NCBI GenBank assembly: GCA_020439925.1 | Contig: JAGRPC010000133.1 | Coordinates: 1 to 35,436 of the forward strand | Origin: Verrucomicrobiia bacterium | GTDB taxonomy: Bacteria > Verrucomicrobiota > Verrucomicrobiia > Verrucomicrobiales > DEV007 | DNA length: 35,436 nt | Reading direction: 5' to 3' | Shown here: positions 9,301 to 15,834 of the stretch, piece by piece | Numbering within the stretch: the first letter of the stretch is position 1 | How the letters are laid out: each line of letters begins with the position of its first letter | Notes under the pieces: generated by a model | The model's database searches: none | Told to the model about the DNA's origin: nothing | The model's input: the letters and a program-made list of their open reading frames with translations, nothing else | Translations under genes and position numbers: made by a program

Positions 9301-12300
9301 CACGTAGGACTGGTTGTCGGTGCCGGCACGAGCCGTGAAGGAGTGTCCATTGCCCAGGGCCGCCACCCGGATATCTCCGCTGAGCGCTCCCCCGGACCAA
9401 CTGCCCCCGTGCCCGATCTGGGCGAAGGAGTTCAGCCCCTGGTCGTTGGTGATGGCCTGCCCCGCCAGGAGACTCACGTTTCCATCCTGAGCCACTACCG
9501 TGATTTTTCCGCTATGGTCTCCGCTGGTGTAGAGTCCTCCGTGTCCCACCTGAACCGACTCTTCCCTTCCGCGAAGCGAGGTCGTCGGAGTAGAGGCGAA
9601 ATTGATGTTTCCGGAAAGCGACCTAACCCCGATGTCCCCCGAGTTTCCGAGAATCGGATTGCCACTCAGATCGAGGGGAGCTCCGGGAGCGTTGATGTTG
9701 AACCACTGGCCACGATTCGGCGGAGTGATGGGAATCATCGGAGTGGCCGCATTGTTGTCGTGGTCGACGAAGCGGATCGTCGTCGGATCGACGTAGGTCT
9801 GGAAAAACGAGGTCAAGGGCATGAGGCTCCCCTGTCCGGAGAGGGGCACACCGTCAGGACCGAGGGCTCCAGGGAGGTAACTCCCACTTGTCGCTGCCGC
9901 GTAGTAGGGATTCGTCGCCGGGTTTTCGTTGAAGACGACCCCGACAGTGCCGCTGGTCGATTCCAAGGCACGCGGGAGGTAGGGATCATAGGAAGCGTTG
10001 ATCCCCCCGTGTCCGATCTGAACATAGCTGTACTGACCTACCCGGTTATCAGTGAAGGTATCCGACCCTCCCCTGGCATGGAAATCGACATCCGCGGCCG
10101 CCGCGACCGTGATCGAACCGAAGTGGTTACCGAAAGCCTCGTAACCACCGTGGCCGACCTGGGCGTAGCTGAAGGTCTGCATCCCCGACTCGAAGGTGAT
10201 CGACGCTCCCGGATTGGCCGCACTCACGATACTGCCGTCGCCCGCGAAAGCGAGCCCACCGGCAAGCACCGAGATTGCCCCGTTGTGTCCCAGGCCATTG
10301 GCCGAAAGGGGATCCGCGGCATTCCGGAATCCTCCGTGACCGATCTGGGCATAGCCGACCCCGCCGTCGTTGTTCCCCGGATTGCTGTAGGCGATGAAAC
10401 GAATGTCGCCCCACGAGGAGACCGCGATGTCTCCCGAGTGGGTTCCCGCATAATAGCGGTCGTTGCCGTTGTCACGCCGGTCGTCGGCGGGAGTCTCGTT
10501 CTGAGTTCCCACCGTGGAGTAGTTGTTGTCGGCGTCGCGGTCATCCGCGGTTGTCGTGGTCACACGGGCCGCGTTAAGCCTATGGTCGTTTCGCCCACCG
10601 TGCCCGAGCTGGGCATAGGACTCACCTCCACCGGCCCGGAATTCAAGATCGGCGCCCGCCTGGACGGTGATGGAACCGGTGTGCCCGCCGGATACATAAT
10701 GTCCGCCATGTCCGAGCTGGACATATCGCCGGTCGTAGATGTTGAGGTTCGGATCAAAGGTGTTCGGATCATCGACCCAGAAGTAGATGTTGCCAGCTCC
10801 TCCGAGGCGATTGCTCCCGTCGATGTCCGCCCGAACGACGATGTCGCCTGTCTGATCCCCGTCCGTGCTGCCCTGACTCGTACCTCCTCCGTGACCAATG
10901 ATGGCATAGCTGTCGTGAGTCTCTCCTGCCTGCACCTTCACACTGCCGTCGAAGGACTCGACCGTTACCCGCCCCTGGCTACCCATGCGCTCAAGCGCGG
11001 TGGGACCACCCACCCGATATCCGTCGAAGAGGTATAGATTGCCATCCGGCATCAGGACCGAAGCGGCATCGTTGCCCGGATTGGCCCGGTCCGCATCAAA
11101 GCCCCCATGGCCGATCTGCACGTAGGAGCGGCGGTTTTCGTCGCGACCGCCCGCGCCGGCGATGTTCACGTCATAGAACCTGCCTCCCTTCAACAGGATG
11201 TCGCCACCACTCAGCACCGTGATGTCGCCGTCTGCGGATCCGTTTCCATCGACATCACCCCACCCGTGAATGCCCCTGGCGAACGCGCCTCCGTGACCGA
11301 TCTGCGCGTAGTTGTAATTGTCGAAGTTCGTGGTGTCGTCATCCGAAGATCCCGCCGTGAAAGTCACGCGCGAATTGGCGTTGAGTAGCACACCCGTCTC
11401 GGAGACTCCCGCTCTCACGTCAATGTTACCGTAGTGATCTCCGCGCGCATCGTATCCCCCGTGCCCGAGTTGGGCATAGTGTATGCGCCCAAGCCCGTTG
11501 CCGGCGCTACCAAGACTCGTGTCACCTCCCGAGAAGCTCACGTCCCCGAAGAGGGAGATGACCTGGATATTTCCGTGGTGACCAACCGGAGTTGCGGAGA
11601 TCACGCTTGATCCGTCGGACGTGTAATCGGCATCGTAACCTCCGTGTCCCAGCTGGGCATAAAGGCGGCCGTCACTGGAAGTTCCCTCGATGATATTCTC
11701 GGTCCCTGCAATGAAGCGGATCGTGTCCACACTGCGGACCGTGATATTCCCTTCGTGACCTTCGGGAGTGGTGGTGGCCGCCTTGGCACTGTAACCCCCG
11801 TGTCCGAGCTGGACATAGTTGTCCTCGATATCTCCGGCCCGGAAAAGAATGCCGCCACCCGTATTGGTTACAAAATTCCCGGCCAGCACGGTGATGTCCC
11901 CCGAGTGGGTGCCGTCGGCCTCGCGACCTCCGTTCCCGAGCTGGGCATAGCTCACCACATCGTCGGTGTCGTCGCCGAGCCCACCCTGAAAATCGATGCG
12001 ACCGAGGACGGTCACAGTGATGTTTCCGCGGTGGGGTCCCTTGTTGTCACCTCCCCCGTTGCCGAGTTGGACGTAGTTCCACTGGTCAGCCCCGGCGGTG
12101 AAGGTGAGGTCCCGTCCGGAAAACACCACGACGTTCGCGGTATTGCCTTTCCCGCCGGCATTGTTGTTCGGATTGTCGGCTTCCATCCCTCCGTTGCCGA
12201 GTTGGGCGTAGCTGCGCCGGTTTCCATCGAAACCGCCTTCGTCCGAGCCGCTCGCGCCGCCGCTGAAAAGGATGTCCCGACCTGCCGACACGGAAATCGT

Positions 12301-15300
12301 TTCGCCGGAGAGCCCATGGTCACCTCGGGCGGCATACCCACCGTGGCCAAGTTGGACGTAGTTCGCGGTGATCAGGTCCGTCGCATCGTCGTCTGACTTC
12401 CCGCCGAGGAAGCGGATGTCGCTCGAGGAACTGGTGATGCTTCCTCCGGAACTCACCCCGGCCCGCACCGTGATATTGCCGTGATGCTCGCCCTGGGATT
12501 CATAACCGCCGTGTCCGAGCTGGGCAAAGTGGAACTTGCCGAGGCCGTCACCAACGCTTCCATTGGCGAGCGATCCCCCAAGGAAGGAAATCGAGCCGCC
12601 GGTGGTCACGAGGATGTCACCGAAGTGTCCCTTGCCAAGATAGTCGGTCAGGCTGGCGTTGTTGTTCACGGCGGAATCCGAACCGCCATGACCCAGCTGG
12701 GCATACATCCGCCCGTCCGAGGTCGTGCGAAATGTCTGCCCCGTTCCGGCGAGGAACAGGATATCGTCGATCGCGCTGACGGTGATAGCGCCATTGTGGC
12801 CATCCGCTCCGGTTCCCGAATGGGAAAGGCGACCACCATGCCCCAGTTGGGCGTAGTTGTCGTCGATGTCGCCGGCCTTGAAGGTGATGCCCCCCGATAT
12901 CCCTCCGGCTCCGGCCTGCACGTCGATGGACCCGTTGTGTCCCTGGACGGTGCTGCGCGATTCGGACGCCGTGCCTCCATGACCGATCTGGACATAGGAC
13001 GCTCCATCGGTGTTGAACCCTGTCGCTCCGATCCCCGCCACGAAGGAAATTTCCGTGCCCGCACGGACCGTGACGTTGCCACTATGGAATCCGGTCGATC
13101 CCGGGACCGTAGTCCCGGCATCGACATCGTAACCACCGTGGCCGATCTGGGCAAACGCACGCCGGCCCGTGCCGCCGGTCATTTGGACGCTGCCGACAGG
13201 ACCTGCCTCGACGACGATATCCCCGCTGAAACTGCCTGACGCGGTTCCCCCTCCGTGACCGCCGTGCCCGATGTGAACGAAGTCAGCGAGGTTGGTTCCC
13301 GCGATACCGACGAGGTTCCCGGTGATGCCTGCACCGGAACCGAGACCCGCCTTTACCTCGATGTTTCCACTGTGGTTGAATCCGTTGTCGCCCGCATCGC
13401 GGCCCCCGTGGCCAATCTGGACATAATTATACTGACCGGGAGTGGCGGAGGGATTGTTTGCGGAAGCCTGCCTGATTCCCGCACGCATCGTGATGTCGTT
13501 GAGAACGTTGACCTTGATGCGCCCACTTGCGGCCACCCGTCCCAGGCTGGCGTCCACGTCCGAAGCCCGATATCCGATCTGAGCGGAACGGTTGTCCCCG
13601 GTGCCTGCAGCGGTGTTGTCTCCGACCATGACGAGGTCGTATCCGGCGACATTGGTTTCTCCAGCCCGACTCGCAATCGTGATCGTGGAGACGTTTGTCG
13701 GTGTGACCTTGTCCGTCTCGAGGCCGATATAAACGCTGCCGTTGCGATTGCCGTAGGTGGCGGTGTTCGCGAAAATCTGGCTGTCCATGGAGACGGTCGG
13801 AGGACCTGAGAAGGTTCCTGCCGCACCCGGCCCGAAATTGGACGGAGTCAATCCGTCCCAGCCCGCGACCAGGTTCAGGTTCCCCGTTCCGTTGTTGATG
13901 AGGTCCCGCCGGAGGAAGAGGTCACCCCAGGCGAGCAGAGACAGCGAACCCGATCCGTTGATCGCGTTGAGCCCGCTGAAGTCGGAGTTGAGGATGATAT
14001 CCCCATTGCCGACGACCCCATCCGATCCGTTCGTGAAGACCACCACGTCGGTCCCTCCGTTCAGCACCGGACGGATCGTGTCGCGCACGGTATCCGAGAT
14101 GGTGAAGTTGCTCGGATCGAGCAGGAGAACTCCTCGCTCGCCCAGCTCAAATTCCGCCCCGTCGATGGAGAGGTTCTCCTTTCCCGAAACCTCAGCAAAA
14201 CCTCCCGCTTCCCCGCCGGCTCCTCGAGCTTCGATCCGTCCGGCAAAATTCGTGTCTCCGTCCGACCAGATCACGACGCTGCCGCCGGGTCCGTTCGTCC
14301 CGGCGTTGGCAAGAAAGAGCGCACCGTTGGCGATGGCGAGCGTGTCCGCATTCTCGATTCCCGAGTCTCGGCCCTGGATTCCTCCGCCGACCCGGATCGA
14401 CCCGCCCCCACTCTCACCCGAGGCATCCACCCGTGCAGTGCTGCCGATACCCAGATCCCGTCCCTCGATAATCACTTCTCCGCCCTTTCCACTGGAGGAA
14501 GCAACGCTGATCGAACCCGGAATCTCCGCCTTCTCGGCGCTCACGCGGACCTGCCCGCCGCTCGCGGCAATCAACCCGTCGACCTTGGCGTAGGCGGCCT
14601 CGATGAGAACCCGCCCCGCACTCCCCACACCGGAAGACGTCGCCCGGATCGAACCGGAATTGGAAACACTGCCTCCGACTCCCCGGAGATAAACCCGCCC
14701 ACCCGAGTGGCTTGCTCCGGTTGCCCGGATGGAACCCTTGTTGTTGATCGCGAGAGCATAGAGGTTGCCATGAGCCTTCAATTCGACCGCGGCACCTTCG
14801 ATTGTCCCGTCATTGAGCACTCCGGTTCCGCTGGCTCCCGATCCGGATGCTCTCACAAACATCCGTTCACCGGTGGCTGTCTCTCCGGCCGTCAACAACA
14901 CTTCCTCTCCCGCCGCTAGGCCTGCCGTCCCCGAAGGAGCCGAGATCGAACCGCTGTTGGTCACCGTGTGACCGATGAGGAAGACGTCCCCACCGATCGC
15001 ATTGATCCGTCCAAGGTTCGTGACATCCTTGCCCGCTCCGGCGAACTTCATGTCCCCGCCAGCGAGGAATTCTCCGTTGTCCACGTCGAGAGCAGAGAGG
15101 ACCAATCCATGCACGTCGATGGTCCCGCCCGGACCGACAAGAATCCCGTTGGGGTTGATGAGAAACACATTCCCGTTCCCCTTGAGGGCCCCGTGAATCG
15201 CGCTCGGATTTCCCCCGGTGACGCGGTTCAGGACCGCGGATCTCGAATTCGGCTGTCGGAACTGGATCAGTTCTCCGGCATCGATCGAGAATCGTTCCCA

Positions 15301-15537
15301 GTCGATGATGGCACTGGCACTGTTCTGCCGGATCTGGAGGTTGCCACCGGTTCCGGAACCGATTTTCACGTCACCGTGAACGATGGTGGCCCCTTGGGGG
15401 TTGGCTCGAAGCGGAAAGGTCCCGAAGGACATGTCAACGAGGAGTAGACAGATGGTGACTGCCTGGAGTCCTGAGCGGCGTCGAATCCCGAACGGGGAGA
15501 CGCAAGATTCCCTCCGAAGAGGAAAGGATGTTTTCAT
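3370..15537 (-). CDS. Giant two-partner-secretion exoprotein (filamentous-haemagglutinin type) with ~51 IGHGG modules
   Basis: One unbroken frame encodes 4055 residues. The start is taken at the ATG at 15537 (a TTG nine codons earlier is also possible). Residues 1-45 form an extended basic-then-hydrophobic signal peptide (cleavage near PLRA-NPQ). Residues ~46-160 are a TPS/haemagglutination-activity domain (PF05860) with the hallmark NPNG at 128-131 followed by ILVGPGGTIDVHG. Residues ~160-530 are beta-helix-like repeats rich in GxI/GGxV. An entry domain covers ~530-708. From 709 to ~3807 stretches an array of ~51 modules averaging ~61 residues, each with Y-[AV]-Q-[IL]-G-[HN]-G-G, an acidic/Gly-rich turn, H-x-G-x-I-x-V and a G-x-I-x-F-x-A/G-G strand. 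The C-terminus has a Pro-rich linker (PEPPLPPEPP) and a charged ~60-residue tail. TpsA proteins are exported through an outer-membrane TpsB barrel, which is not encoded here. A role as a surface fibre or adhesin is inferred from the family. The gene stands alone, with 297 non-coding bases upstream and a hairpin downstream. Confidence 0.95.
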   Translation of the reverse strand: MKTSFPLRRESCVSPFGIRRRSGLQAVTICLLLVDMSFGTFPLRANPQGATIVHGDVKIGSGTGGNLQIRQNSASAIIDWERFSIDAGELIQFRQPNSRSAVLNRVTGGNPSAIHGALKGNGNVFLINPNGILVGPGGTIDVHGLVLSALDVDNGEFLAGGDMKFAGAGKDVTNLGRINAIGGDVFLIGHTVTNSGSISAPSGTAGLAAGEEVLLTAGETATGERMFVRASGSGASGTGVLNDGTIEGAAVELKAHGNLYALAINNKGSIRATGASHSGGRVYLRGVGGSVSNSGSIRATSSGVGSAGRVLIEAAYAKVDGLIAASGGQVRVSAEKAEIPGSISVASSSGKGGEVIIEGRDLGIGSTARVDASGESGGGSIRVGGGIQGRDSGIENADTLAIANGALFLANAGTNGPGGSVVIWSDGDTNFAGRIEARGAGGEAGGFAEVSGKENLSIDGAEFELGERGVLLLDPSNFTISDTVRDTIRPVLNGGTDVVVFTNGSDGVVGNGDIILNSDFSGLNAINGSGSLSLLAWGDLFLRRDLINNGTGNLNLVAGWDGLTPSNFGPGAAGTFSGPPTVSMDSQIFANTATYGNRNGSVYIGLETDKVTPTNVSTITIASRAGETNVAGYDLVMVGDNTAAGTGDNRSAQIGYRASDVDASLGRVAASGRIKVNVLNDITMRAGIRQASANNPSATPGQYNYVQIGHGGRDAGDNGFNHSGNIEVKAGLGSGAGITGNLVGIAGTNLADFVHIGHGGHGGGTASGSFSGDIVVEAGPVGSVQMTGGTGRRAFAQIGHGGYDVDAGTTVPGSTGFHSGNVTVRAGTEISFVAGIGATGFNTDGASYVQIGHGGTASESRSTVQGHNGSIDVQAGAGGISGGITFKAGDIDDNYAQLGHGGRLSHSGTGADGHNGAITVSAIDDILFLAGTGQTFRTTSDGRMYAQLGHGGSDSAVNNNASLTDYLGKGHFGDILVTTGGSISFLGGSLANGSVGDGLGKFHFAQLGHGGYESQGEHHGNITVRAGVSSGGSITSSSSDIRFLGGKSDDDATDLITANYVQLGHGGYAARGDHGLSGETISVSAGRDILFSGGASGSDEGGFDGNRRSYAQLGNGGMEADNPNNNAGGKGNTANVVVFSGRDLTFTAGADQWNYVQLGNGGGDNKGPHRGNITVTVLGRIDFQGGLGDDTDDVVSYAQLGNGGREADGTHSGDITVLAGNFVTNTGGGILFRAGDIEDNYVQLGHGGYSAKAATTTPEGHEGNITVRSVDTIRFIAGTENIIEGTSSDGRLYAQLGHGGYDADYTSDGSSVISATPVGHHGNIQVISLFGDVSFSGGDTSLGSAGNGLGRIHYAQLGHGGYDARGDHYGNIDVRAGVSETGVLLNANSRVTFTAGSSDDDTTNFDNYNYAQIGHGGAFARGIHGWGDVDGNGSADGDITVLSGGDILLKGGRFYDVNIAGAGGRDENRRSYVQIGHGGFDADRANPGNDAASVLMPDGNLYLFDGYRVGGPTALERMGSQGRVTVESFDGSVKVQAGETHDSYAIIGHGGGTSQGSTDGDQTGDIVVRADIDGSNRLGGAGNIYFWVDDPNTFDPNLNIYDRRYVQLGHGGHYVSGGHTGSITVQAGADLEFRAGGGESYAQLGHGGRNDHRLNAARVTTTTADDRDADNNYSTVGTQNETPADDRRDNGNDRYYAGTHSGDIAVSSWGDIRFIAYSNPGNNDGGVGYAQIGHGGFRNAADPLSANGLGHNGAISVLAGGLAFAGDGSIVSAANPGASITFESGMQTFSYAQVGHGGYEAFGNHFGSITVAAAADVDFHARGGSDTFTDNRVGQYSYVQIGHGGINASYDPYLPRALESTSGTVGVVFNENPATNPYYAAATSGSYLPGALGPDGVPLSGQGSLMPLTSFFQTYVDPTTIRFVDHDNNAATPMIPITPPNRGQWFNINAPGAPLDLSGNPILGNSGDIGVRSLSGNINFASTPTTSLRGREESVQVGHGGLYTSGDHSGKITVVAQDGNVSLLAGQAITNDQGLNSFAQIGHGGSWSGGALSGDIRVAALGNGHSFTARAGTDNQSYVQVGHGGYDASFLSGSGTQISGPDANGVTQSDTRTFVSTTDIRGFNLQYWYNPTFIRRTEYSSPFGDNALATNSGLEFRRTITGNISVEATGGVSLSGGTTGGIVGNISPSAYAQIGHGGRSTESDNTGNIDVAAGTGSILLAAGMSDQAYAQIGHGGYAGYGNQTGSITLTGGADGNGRGLDARAGIRPDGYVQVGHGGSSAKSAARDASNPTVPIFKGNSGAISVNVGGDITFVAGTGAYFNSDEDARLYALLGHGGYDADVHFTTSVDLFDTGIGHNGDISVTTTGGRIFFGAGDALRSDEASGGLGEGRFHFAQLGHGGYEARGEHYGSITVNALKDIVFLGGASEDNDTDRVDYAQLGHGGWTARGNQGRSGDLISVTAGQNLVFRAGSSQGSYVMLGNGGRDARGDHTADFLIRAGGGIEFSATQGRFQVIGEEKNFDLTRATEFGTQTGDAIYDLEGSNVVPGTLEIVIPNGPVIRDDGQGNLVIAGGTLGTFNLGDIVGSIGYTTGGTGFTNGRIVFFQDVNPNNQASPATANLVTVSYQSLENQGSWAQLGNGGYNADQTDGGFATRGNTGNITVFSGGDIVFTGGMGAQGYAQLGHGGYINDGRNTGNITLGSLSERIGGAVILTAGQGEFFDAADAYAMIGHGGRTSRGTHTGDISIYASSGIAGAYSGIGVQVQAGTRNNNFALIGHGGTSSRSGTGNGAAGMEGNSGNITVDALGSINLIGGVLNSGSGTLAQLNDDGNLYAQIGHGGYDADVSIDGVVVNGNGIGHNGNIQVISRLGEVNVLAGDYRRTLLPSFAPAAGVYDGLTNNGLARADVGAAGRFHYAIIGHGGYEARGNHYGNITVHAGYDAAGTATGGSGSITVQGGESYADQDGGQHFAQIGHGGRTAVGDQGRVGELISVRAAGDLAVKAGSGIDVYAMIGNGGTNNRGDHAGDVSVFANGKIDLVAGQLSALPGLGNGLQGGYIFTGTDANNSIDRAANLLDGGNFNLRNNRIVAGSVVFDVYNDLGVKIGTVADAAGNGELRVVADFAELVGGVQFTANQQVGTINSAAYTSGGTLTVTFTSDINPGADDGVANLVLRYENAQTDRSFVQIGHGGYDADNTDGDLILGNRGNITVTAASGDIVLRGGTDDSNYVTIGHGGRSTSGANSGDIEVKAGGNLEVRSGAFLQSYASIGHGGYLAPGDHSGDICVHVGKAVLLDSSAGSGQFTFTRIGHGGQGSAGNLSGHITVVSGLSGTDGGISLQGGPSGGSDNQFSQIGHGGIASAGNHSGDITLVDLGGGNLSLAGGTGATSYALVGHGDAGASGGAATIGGTRAGSLIIQVPGSVSLTNGTPATSAAVLGHRSTLAAQGVSPGSGATMLVAGTLPTGNFNLSTFIAQGLAGGATTIATTASDLVIAAPLSFNSDYALSLLSSGNVVLQSAVQNSGTGDLNAVAGWNGIGGLGGVDFNDCRPFGTGDPFDPTTLVCDDFGVGGSGTVFVGDGKQAAGVSFGSRAGVTRVFGSGVQLVGSTSNGNGFAQVGFHPSTASIQPGTGSIEIMAREGGLQLLGGNVSGTYAQVGHGGFGSASNDLQGDILVSFCESADLLLLGGANSAYAQIGHGGIGVTGGVLGGKVTVSGVEDLLISGGTGFNSYGMIGHGGANAVGTAYSGDVDVSVAGDAVITAGPGAVAFAQIGHGGASADASMSGAVAVAAGGSIELVGNPAKMSYAKIGHGDDLRGSFLPNAGTGNRSGDIKVAAGVDVSLIGALIGHRNSLSPAVSLGGFTQIGASRIDPTNPAGGSLTADGSSQFEGVDQLRFYLPSRANNLIAAGALLNGASWNGAPADPSPTQRSDEYTIHITGVNPSDPSEHGNLFGTGPAPANASGFAFYYDTIELGSSPVTPVTPEPPLPPEPPLPPEPPVVNNFFQLDDWTMSDWLRFRRKAFRNFRVPRIYFQGFQQYGPNGESIFHTDTTSDTGPNSPSR
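4560..5055 (-). repeat. Entry domain 2 preceding the second module block
   Basis: Residues ~3495-3660 repeat the order of entry domain 1: LSLLSSGNVVL, NSGTGDLNAVAGWNG, a GTVFVGD strand, SRAGVTRV, VQLVGS and a degenerate AQVGFH before the next IGHGG module. This copy has a Cys-containing insertion (two Cys around FNDCRPFG and LVCDDFG) that copy 1 lacks. Cysteine is otherwise very rare in the protein. Confidence 0.68.
5950..13000 (-). repeat. Higher-order super-repeats within the IGHGG array (four clear copies, one diverged)
   Basis: A group of seven to eight consecutive modules recurs in the same order. Copies run leftwards from about 13000 (A), 11955 (B), 8860 (C) and 7365 (D). Each copy shows in order: a module ending in an AGD or AGI strand; a Ser/Ala-rich module with a [GN]-H/S-[NE]-G turn; a module preceded by DGRLY or similar and containing DAD plus GHNGxI; a module preceded by GRFHFAQ with the tail E-A-R-G-E-H-Y-G-x-I-T-V; a module with A-R-G-x-x-G-x-x-G-x-x-I-S-V; and often a GNGG module. 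A fifth, more diverged copy is visible around 10650-9250. Boundaries are approximate because they were read by eye. Confidence 0.7.
13410..13950 (-). repeat. Entry domain 1 preceding the first module block
   Basis: Residues ~530-708 of the exoprotein contain, in order, a LSLLAxG strand, NxGTGxLNxVAGWxG, a GSVYIG strand, SRAGETNV, a LVMVGDN strand and a degenerate AQIGYR before the first true IGHGG. The same order recurs at 4560-5055. The likely role is to start the module helix. It is a long intragenic duplication, not a mobile element. Confidence 0.7.
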
Positions 15538-15834
15538 TTGGGGCCGGAGCCCGCCTTCTATCAATGGGGTTTTGGACTACGACTCTGGCCACGTAAACAT
15601 GATGACGCGTCAGCCGCACGCTGCTGTCCGAGCGTGATTGTCATCGAACTTTTCTCCGTGACAAGAGTTGCAGGAAAATTTTTCCGGACAGCAACTTTCT
15701 CACCCCAGCCCGACAGAGCCCGCCTCCAGCCCCTCGTGAGGAATCATGCAAAACATTGTCTGTAAAAGCTTTGCAAGCTATATCGATCGGCCCTGGACAC
15801 GTCCGTGACCGGATTTACATCGTGGCACCCGCCA
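15538..15834. other. Intergenic region upstream of the exoprotein gene
   Basis: These 297 bases hold no convincing gene. The region must contain the exoprotein promoter and the end of the Gfo/Idh-like transcript. It is more AT-rich than its surroundings between about 15640 and 15790. Visible symmetric elements are GGAAAA-T-TTTTCC (15673-15685), AGCTT-TGC-AAGCT (15767-15779) and the wider pair TGCAAA...TTTGCA (15748-15753 and 15770-15775). Any of these could be an operator or processing site. No clear -35/-10 pair stood out on the minus strand. Confidence 0.5.

Larger units (their letters stand above)
4006..13413 (-). repeat. Coding repeat array of ~51 IGHGG modules
   Basis: In the DNA the array shows on the plus strand as recurring variants of CCGTGTCCGATCTGGGCATA, the complement of codons for Y-A-Q-I-G-H-G. 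I counted 49 modules with GHGG or GNGG (six GNGG), two with GHGD and two degenerate GHR modules. The first GHGG is at residue 709 (13402-13413) and the last GHGD at residue 3804 (4117-4128). Module spacing is about 40-65 residues except where long inserts occur. Examples are the module whose motif is near 10010 (followed by ~150 residues of unrelated sequence) and the one near 9290. Codon-level divergence between copies is substantial, so the array does not look freshly amplified. Confidence 0.9.

Noticed and set aside
5608..11037. A stop-free frame of 1809 codons on the plus strand inside the exoprotein gene
   Set aside because: It is the antisense of the IGHGG array. Its translation carries no domain, is a by-product of repeated GC-rich codons, and the sense frame has a signal peptide and TPS domain.
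4006..13413. Regularly spaced near-identical DNA segments that could suggest a CRISPR array
   Set aside because: The segments vary at codon third positions, the spacing is uneven and the whole stretch is one coding frame, so they are protein repeats.
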